A DNA stretch of 14,866 nucleotides, from contig VGKR01000006.1 in assembly GCA_016866915.1 (NCBI GenBank), positions 1 to 14,866 of the forward strand, given 5' to 3'. Shown one piece after another: positions 11,426 through 14,866 of this stretch. Both the position numbers and the translations under genes were made by a program. How positions within the stretch are numbered: position 1 is the stretch's first letter; each line of letters starts with the position of its first letter. The notes beneath the pieces are model-generated. The model had not been told where the DNA came from, did not search any database, and was given only the letters and a program-made list of their open reading frames with translations. Source of the stretch: Candidatus Pacearchaeota archaeon. Its GTDB lineage: Archaea > Nanobdellota > Nanobdellia > Pacearchaeales > GW2011-AR1.

Positions 11426-13456
11426 TTAAGCTCGAGAAACATAACCCTTTTTGGGTTTAAAAATAACTCCATTCACATCAAGCTTAGTTATAGCTTCATC
11501 AATTTCTGCAGGGATAAGCTTATCTTCTAATTCTTTTTCTATATCTTCAATTGGAATCATTTTTCCTAATTTACTTTCAAGATTTATTATTGTGTCTCTC
11601 ACAAGGAAAACTCTGTTTCTTTGTGAAGCAGGCATTCCTCCTGTTCCTCTGTCAATGTCAAATGTTTTGGATTCATAATCATAACCAACCTGTGTTAGAT
11701 AATATTTCATTATTTCTATTGCTCTTTTTGCATCATCAATGCTGACTGTTTCACTAAGCCTCATTCTTGCAGATGCTTCTGACATTCTTATCAATGCCTG
11801 AAGCTGTCGAGCTGAAATTGGAATTGGTCGAAGTGTTCCTTCAGAAGAAACAGGCATGTTTCTTAACTCAACATAGAATTTCTTAATTTCTTCAACAGCT
11901 TCTTCACTTAGAAGAGGTTTTATTCTTTGCTTCGCATAAGCTATATATTTTCTAAAAAGCTCTCTTGGTATCATCATATCATCTCCTTTATTTTGATGTG
12001 CTTTTAGAACATGAATTGCAATAAACTCGTCTTTTTTCTTGTCAGGTAAATCTCTTAATGGAAATATAACATCAAAACGATTTATTAGTGTTGGAGGAAG
12101 ATCTATTTGCTGTGCAATTGGCTGATAAGGGTCAAATCTTCCAAATTTTGGATTTGCGGCTGCTAAAACAGATGTTTCTGCTCTTAAAGTAGCTTGAACA
12201 TTGGCTTTTGAAATTGTAATTGTTTGTTGCTCCATTGCTTCATGCATTGCGCTTCTATCATTAGGGTCCATTTTTTCTAACTCATCTATGCAAACAAGTC
12301 CTTTATGTGCGAGAACCATTGCACCTGCTTCTAAAGACCAGCCTCTAAGATATTCATCTCTTACAACAGTAGCTGTAAGTCCTGCTCCTGAAGCTGATTT
12401 ACCTACAACATATCTTCCCTTTGGAGATATTCTTGACATAAATGTAAGTGTTGCTGATTTTGCAACACCAGGGTCTCCGATAAGAAGTATATGCAAATCA
12501 CCTCTACTTATCTGCCCATCTGCATGAATTTTCTTAACTCCGCCAAATAACTGCAAAACAAGTGTCTTTTTTATTTCATCATAGCCCCAAACACTTGGAG
12601 TAATACTTTTCATTAAATTATCAAAAATTTTTGGATCCTGAGCAAGTTCTAAAATCTGCCTCTCATCTTCTTCATTTATATCTAATTCTTCAAATGTTTC
12701 TTCCATAGGAATGATATTATTTACTTCAATTGCAAGTTCAAATCTTGTTGAAAGTCCTCCTGCGTGAAGAGGTACAGGAACTTCTTTTAAGATTCCAATA
12801 ATTTTAACTCTGCTTCCTGGTGTTGTTTTTTCTTCCATTTTCGGCTCAACAAGATCTTCTTTAAGAAAAGCATTCATTCTTTTTGGTTGCTCTCCGCCTG
12901 ACAGAGATTCAGGTGTTTCTTCAATTACAAGTCTTTGAGTATCAACCATCTCTTTACTTATAAGTCTAAAACCACCTCTTCTTCCACAAGAACATCTTGA
13001 TGGCTCTCGAAATTTCTTTTCCATTTGCAAAACAGAAATAACTGTTCCACAACTTGGACATTCAAATCTTGCATTTATTACTTGGGGCCTTACATCACTC
13101 GCCTGCCTTACAATACCTTCAATTACAATCATTTCATTTAGATTTTTTGAGCGAATATTTCTTACCTTCATTTCCTGACTTTTTGGAAGATTAGTAAGTC
13201 TTACTCTAACTCTATCAACAAGGCCTGTTTCTTCTAAAGCTAATTCTACTATTTCAAGAGTTTCTTCAGGAGAAGTGAGAATTTCTTCAGCAAGTTTATT
13301 TGAAAATTCTGTTAGTTTTGTAAAGTCTAGATAAATAACCTTTTTCCCTTTTTTGATTGATTCACCAATAGCTTTTTTATAGAAAGCAAAAAAATTCTTA
13401 GCTTCAATCATTAACTCCTCATTTTTAGATTTTCCGCTTGCAATTTGTTCATCCAT
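11426..13456 (-). CDS. mcm: Replicative DNA helicase MCM
   Basis: MCM forms the hexameric 3'-5' helicase that unwinds DNA at the fork. The 676-residue protein has the full archaeal layout. The N-terminal domain A spans about residues 1-100. A zinc motif follows at C133-P-S-C136 and C155-S-C157, and then the OB region. The AAA+ core has Walker A GDPGVAKS (327-334), the helix-2 insert region around SASGAGLTATVV, Walker B CIDELEKM (389-396), sensor 1 AAANP near 435 and arginine finger NRFD with R460. A C-terminal winged helix ends YVSRA. All catalytic residues appear intact. The second zinc knuckle is C-x-C rather than C-x2-C. A TATA-like box 28 bases upstream predicts a leaderless mcm-RPA transcript. 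GINS and primase genes are not in the window. Confidence 0.97.
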   Translation of the reverse strand: MDEQIASGKSKNEELMIEAKNFFAFYKKAIGESIKKGKKVIYLDFTKLTEFSNKLAEEILTSPEETLEIVELALEETGLVDRVRVRLTNLPKSQEMKVRNIRSKNLNEMIVIEGIVRQASDVRPQVINARFECPSCGTVISVLQMEKKFREPSRCSCGRRGGFRLISKEMVDTQRLVIEETPESLSGGEQPKRMNAFLKEDLVEPKMEEKTTPGSRVKIIGILKEVPVPLHAGGLSTRFELAIEVNNIIPMEETFEELDINEEDERQILELAQDPKIFDNLMKSITPSVWGYDEIKKTLVLQLFGGVKKIHADGQISRGDLHILLIGDPGVAKSATLTFMSRISPKGRYVVGKSASGAGLTATVVRDEYLRGWSLEAGAMVLAHKGLVCIDELEKMDPNDRSAMHEAMEQQTITISKANVQATLRAETSVLAAANPKFGRFDPYQPIAQQIDLPPTLINRFDVIFPLRDLPDKKKDEFIAIHVLKAHQNKGDDMMIPRELFRKYIAYAKQRIKPLLSEEAVEEIKKFYVELRNMPVSSEGTLRPIPISARQLQALIRMSEASARMRLSETVSIDDAKRAIEIMKYYLTQVGYDYESKTFDIDRGTGGMPASQRNRVFLVRDTIINLESKLGKMIPIEDIEKELEDKLIPAEIDEAITKLDVNGVIFKPKKGYVSRA

Positions 13457-13478
13457 ATTTTAGGAAATAAGGGGCGTG

Positions 13479-13490
13479 TTTTTATACTTT
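13479..13490 (-). promoter_or_regulatory. TATA-like promoter of mcm
   Basis: AAAGTATAAAAA on the minus strand is centred about 28 bases before the mcm ATG, a near-consensus archaeal TATA box. A G/C-rich ACGCCCC patch lies between it and the start. Confidence 0.6.
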
Positions 13491-13558
13491 GTTGTAAAAT
13501 ATTGGATATTTTTAAGATTCCTAATAATTTTTCAGGAGTAAAAATCCACTAAAAAAAG

Positions 13559-14119
13559 TTATTTTTTGTAATCTTTCAGAATGACTTTAACGTTTTTTAA
13601 AAGCTGGTCCATACTGTATTCTAACTGCTGTTTGTTCTTTGTTCCTGTGCATACAAGTTTCCCATTACTGAATAGCAAAAATGTGGCATTTGGCTCTATG
13701 AGTTTGTAAACTAATCCTGGAAACTGCTCTGGCTCATACTCTGTGTTTTCCATCTGCAGAGCTAAAAAATTAAGATTTAACTTGAGATTTATTGTTCCAG
13801 AAGCTACAATGTTTTGAACAGTGATTTTTGGAGTTGTTGTTATATTTACATTAATTTTTTTAAGCTGTTTTATAACTGTCTGAATAACTTTTTTTACTTG
13901 AGCAATTGATTTTGTTCCTGTGCATACTAAATTTCCAGAAGAGAATACTAAAACAGCTGATTTTGGCTCTTTTATTCTTAAAACTAATCCTGGAAAAGTT
14001 TCTGGATTATACTCTGTATTTGGCTGAGTTCTTGCAAGTTTTGTTAGAGGTATTGGTTTTTCCAAAGAAGTTGTTGCAACAATATTCTGTATCTTGTAAC
14101 TTTTTGTTTCAGTAGCCAT
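13559..14119 (-). CDS. tbp: TATA-box-binding protein
   Basis: TBP nucleates archaeal transcription initiation by bending the TATA box and recruiting TFB. The 186-residue protein is the usual saddle of two imperfect repeats, about residues 8-95 and 98-186. Each carries the paired signatures YKIQNIVATTSL / KITVQNIVASGTI, EYNPETFPGLVLRI / EYEPEQFPGLVYKL, and VFSSGNLVCTGTKS / LFSNGKLVCTGTKN. The phenylalanines that wedge into DNA (in FPGL and VFSSG/LFSNG of both repeats) are retained. There is no long acidic tail. Two TATA boxes in tandem precede the gene, so autoregulation is possible. The stop codon is followed at once by a T7 run likely to terminate the transcript. Confidence 0.97.
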   Translation of the reverse strand: MATETKSYKIQNIVATTSLEKPIPLTKLARTQPNTEYNPETFPGLVLRIKEPKSAVLVFSSGNLVCTGTKSIAQVKKVIQTVIKQLKKINVNITTTPKITVQNIVASGTINLKLNLNFLALQMENTEYEPEQFPGLVYKLIEPNATFLLFSNGKLVCTGTKNKQQLEYSMDQLLKNVKVILKDYKK

Positions 14120-14135
14120 TTTGAAATTACTTAGT

Positions 14136-14163
14136 TATTTATAAGTAAAAGCATTTATAAAGG
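14136..14163 (-). promoter_or_regulatory. Two tandem TATA boxes upstream of tbp
   Basis: On the minus strand CTTTATAAATG (about 14153-14163) and CTTATAAATAA (about 14135-14145) are centred roughly 38 and 21 bases before the ATG. The distal box gives a start about 12 bases before the ATG; the proximal box is slightly too close for a normal leaderless start and might act as a competing site. Confidence 0.5.
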
Positions 14164-14181
14164 TTTTTAAAGGATTCGACG

Positions 14182-14667
14182 TTAAAATGTGCCGAAAAAA
14201 TTTGCTACAAATTTACCAATTAAACCACTTAAAACAATTACAATTATTGCAATAAAAGAATGTTCTCCCATTCTCTTTAAAACATTTTGTTTTCTTGATT
14301 TTGCTATTTTATAACTTAGAAGATTTAGAAGTAGCAAGCCCCAAATTACGCTGATAATAACTGCTGTGTTTAGATTAAATAATAAAACTGGAATTAGAAA
14401 TGTTAAAGCAATTATTAGCTTAGCTATAAATGATGACGTTGTTGCATTCCAAATTTTCTTTTTTGTTGTCCCTTTTTCTGCTTCTTTTGACATATGAATT
14501 CCCAATGAATCTGAAAAAGAATCTGCAAAAGCAATAACTAAAATTCCCCCTATTATCGCAAGTCTCGAATTAGTTCCAGAATAAAGTCCTATCATAAGTC
14601 CCAGCGTTGTTATTACTCCAGATGTAAGTCCAAAACTGAATCCTGAATTTATTTCTTTTTTAACCAT
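14182..14667 (-). CDS. VIT/CCC1-like integral membrane protein
   Basis: This small membrane protein resembles the VIT1/CCC1 family of iron or manganese transporters. It has about five hydrophobic segments. The first holds NSGFSFGLTSGVITTLGLMIGL, like the family's opening Gly-rich helix, and the second holds IIGGILVIAFADSFSDSLGIHMS with conserved acidic residues. A charged loop (KEAEKGTTKKKIW) precedes the third; a basic loop (KIAKSRKQNVLKRMGEH) precedes the last. I start it at ATG 14667 (161 residues), which overlaps the upstream ligase stop by eight bases. ATG 14694 would add nine residues and give a 35-base overlap. The cytosolic metal-binding helices of plant VIT are absent, so transport activity and substrate are uncertain. 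Confidence 0.72.
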   Translation of the reverse strand: MVKKEINSGFSFGLTSGVITTLGLMIGLYSGTNSRLAIIGGILVIAFADSFSDSLGIHMSKEAEKGTTKKKIWNATTSSFIAKLIIALTFLIPVLLFNLNTAVIISVIWGLLLLNLLSYKIAKSRKQNVLKRMGEHSFIAIIVIVLSGLIGKFVANFFGTF

Positions 14668-14866
14668 ATTTCCAGTTTCTTTTTTGATTTTCATAATCTT
14701 TTTTTATTTCATCTAAAGTTGCTATTTCATTCAAAGATTTATCAGGTCTTAGATTTGTAAATCTTGGAAATCTTAATGCAAAACCAGAATTATAGGTCGG
14801 AGATTTTTGAATTTCTTGATATGTGACTGAAATTATGATTTTCGGCTTTATTTTTACCTTTTTTCC
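14660..14866 (-). CDS. lig: ATP-dependent DNA ligase, C-terminal end (5' part outside window)
   Basis: The frame is open to the right edge and shows 68 C-terminal residues. KIKPKIIISVTYQEIQKSPTY followed by FALRFPRFTNLRPDKS is the end of the OB-fold domain with motif VI of archaeal and eukaryotic ATP-dependent DNA ligases, which seal nicks in replication and repair. A terminal helix (LNEIATLDEIKKDYENQKR) leads to the stop at 14660. The gene overlaps the start of the membrane-protein gene, suggesting co-transcription. The catalytic lysine domain lies outside the window. Confidence 0.9.
   Translation of the reverse strand, partial: GKKVKIKPKIIISVTYQEIQKSPTYNSGFALRFPRFTNLRPDKSLNEIATLDEIKKDYENQKRNWKYG

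Noticed and set aside
10993..11460. 155-codon plus-strand ORF opposite the RPA-like gene
   Set aside because: Antisense shadow with low-complexity Ser/Phe/Ile composition; the minus-strand gene has clear domains.
12201..12527. 108-codon plus-strand ORF opposite mcm
   Set aside because: Antisense to the Walker motifs of MCM; conserved coding constraint explains the open frame.
13559..14119. Internal DNA repeats in tbp as a duplication artefact
   Set aside because: The two halves correspond to the ancient protein repeat of TBP and have diverged as expected.

Overview
This AT-rich window belongs to an archaeon. It carries archaeal-type GatE, AspRS, AsnRS, FtsZ, aIF1A, aIF2-beta, a Dim2-like KH protein, MCM, TBP, a partial ATP-dependent DNA ligase and an intron-containing tRNA. 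Most transcription units begin with a TATA-like box about 25 bases before the start codon, so mRNAs are probably leaderless. Compact genes, a shortened GatE and a bacterial-type MnmA suggest a small-genome DPANN lineage (Pacearchaeota/Woesearchaeota-like). That placement is inference from gene content, not a phylogeny.

Layout. 1-4014 (+): a tightly packed gatE (5' end outside the window)-aspS-asnS operon for glutamine, aspartate and asparagine charging. 4015-4277: its own small unit with a 28-residue, extremely acidic peptide and a T-rich terminator. 4278-4943 (+): a metallo-beta-lactamase-fold hydrolase with a leaderless promoter. 4944-5340: a 397-base gene-free region holding two near-identical 43-base promoter-containing repeats, a 13-bp hairpin and the only strong Shine-Dalgarno sequence in the window. 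5341-6417 (+): ftsZ, followed by a hairpin/T-run terminator shared with a convergent nitroreductase (6499-7056, -). 7136-7513 (+): an unrecognised helical protein. 7516-8616 (-): MnmA. 8651-8756 (-): tRNA-Asn(GTT) with a 32-base intron, and 53 bases upstream a 19-base copy of its 5' end. 8836-10744 (-): Dim2-like KH protein, aIF1A, a DUF424 protein, a small zinc ribbon and aIF2-beta. 10776-13456 (-): mcm and an RPA32-like OB-fold/winged-helix gene. 13559-14119 (-): TBP. 14182-14866 (-): a VIT/CCC1-like membrane protein overlapping the 3' end of an ATP-dependent DNA ligase gene that runs out of the window.

How the genes fit together. The window is almost entirely information processing: tRNA charging and thiolation, translation initiation, ribosome maturation, basal transcription, replication and division. 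No phage, IS element, CRISPR array or defence system was seen. The points most worth following are the acidic micro-gene, the complex upstream region of ftsZ, the tRNA-Asn 5' fragment beside the real tRNA, the GatE lacking its usual AspRS-like insert, and the AspRS carrying a histidine at the anticodon-discrimination position although an AsnRS is encoded next door.
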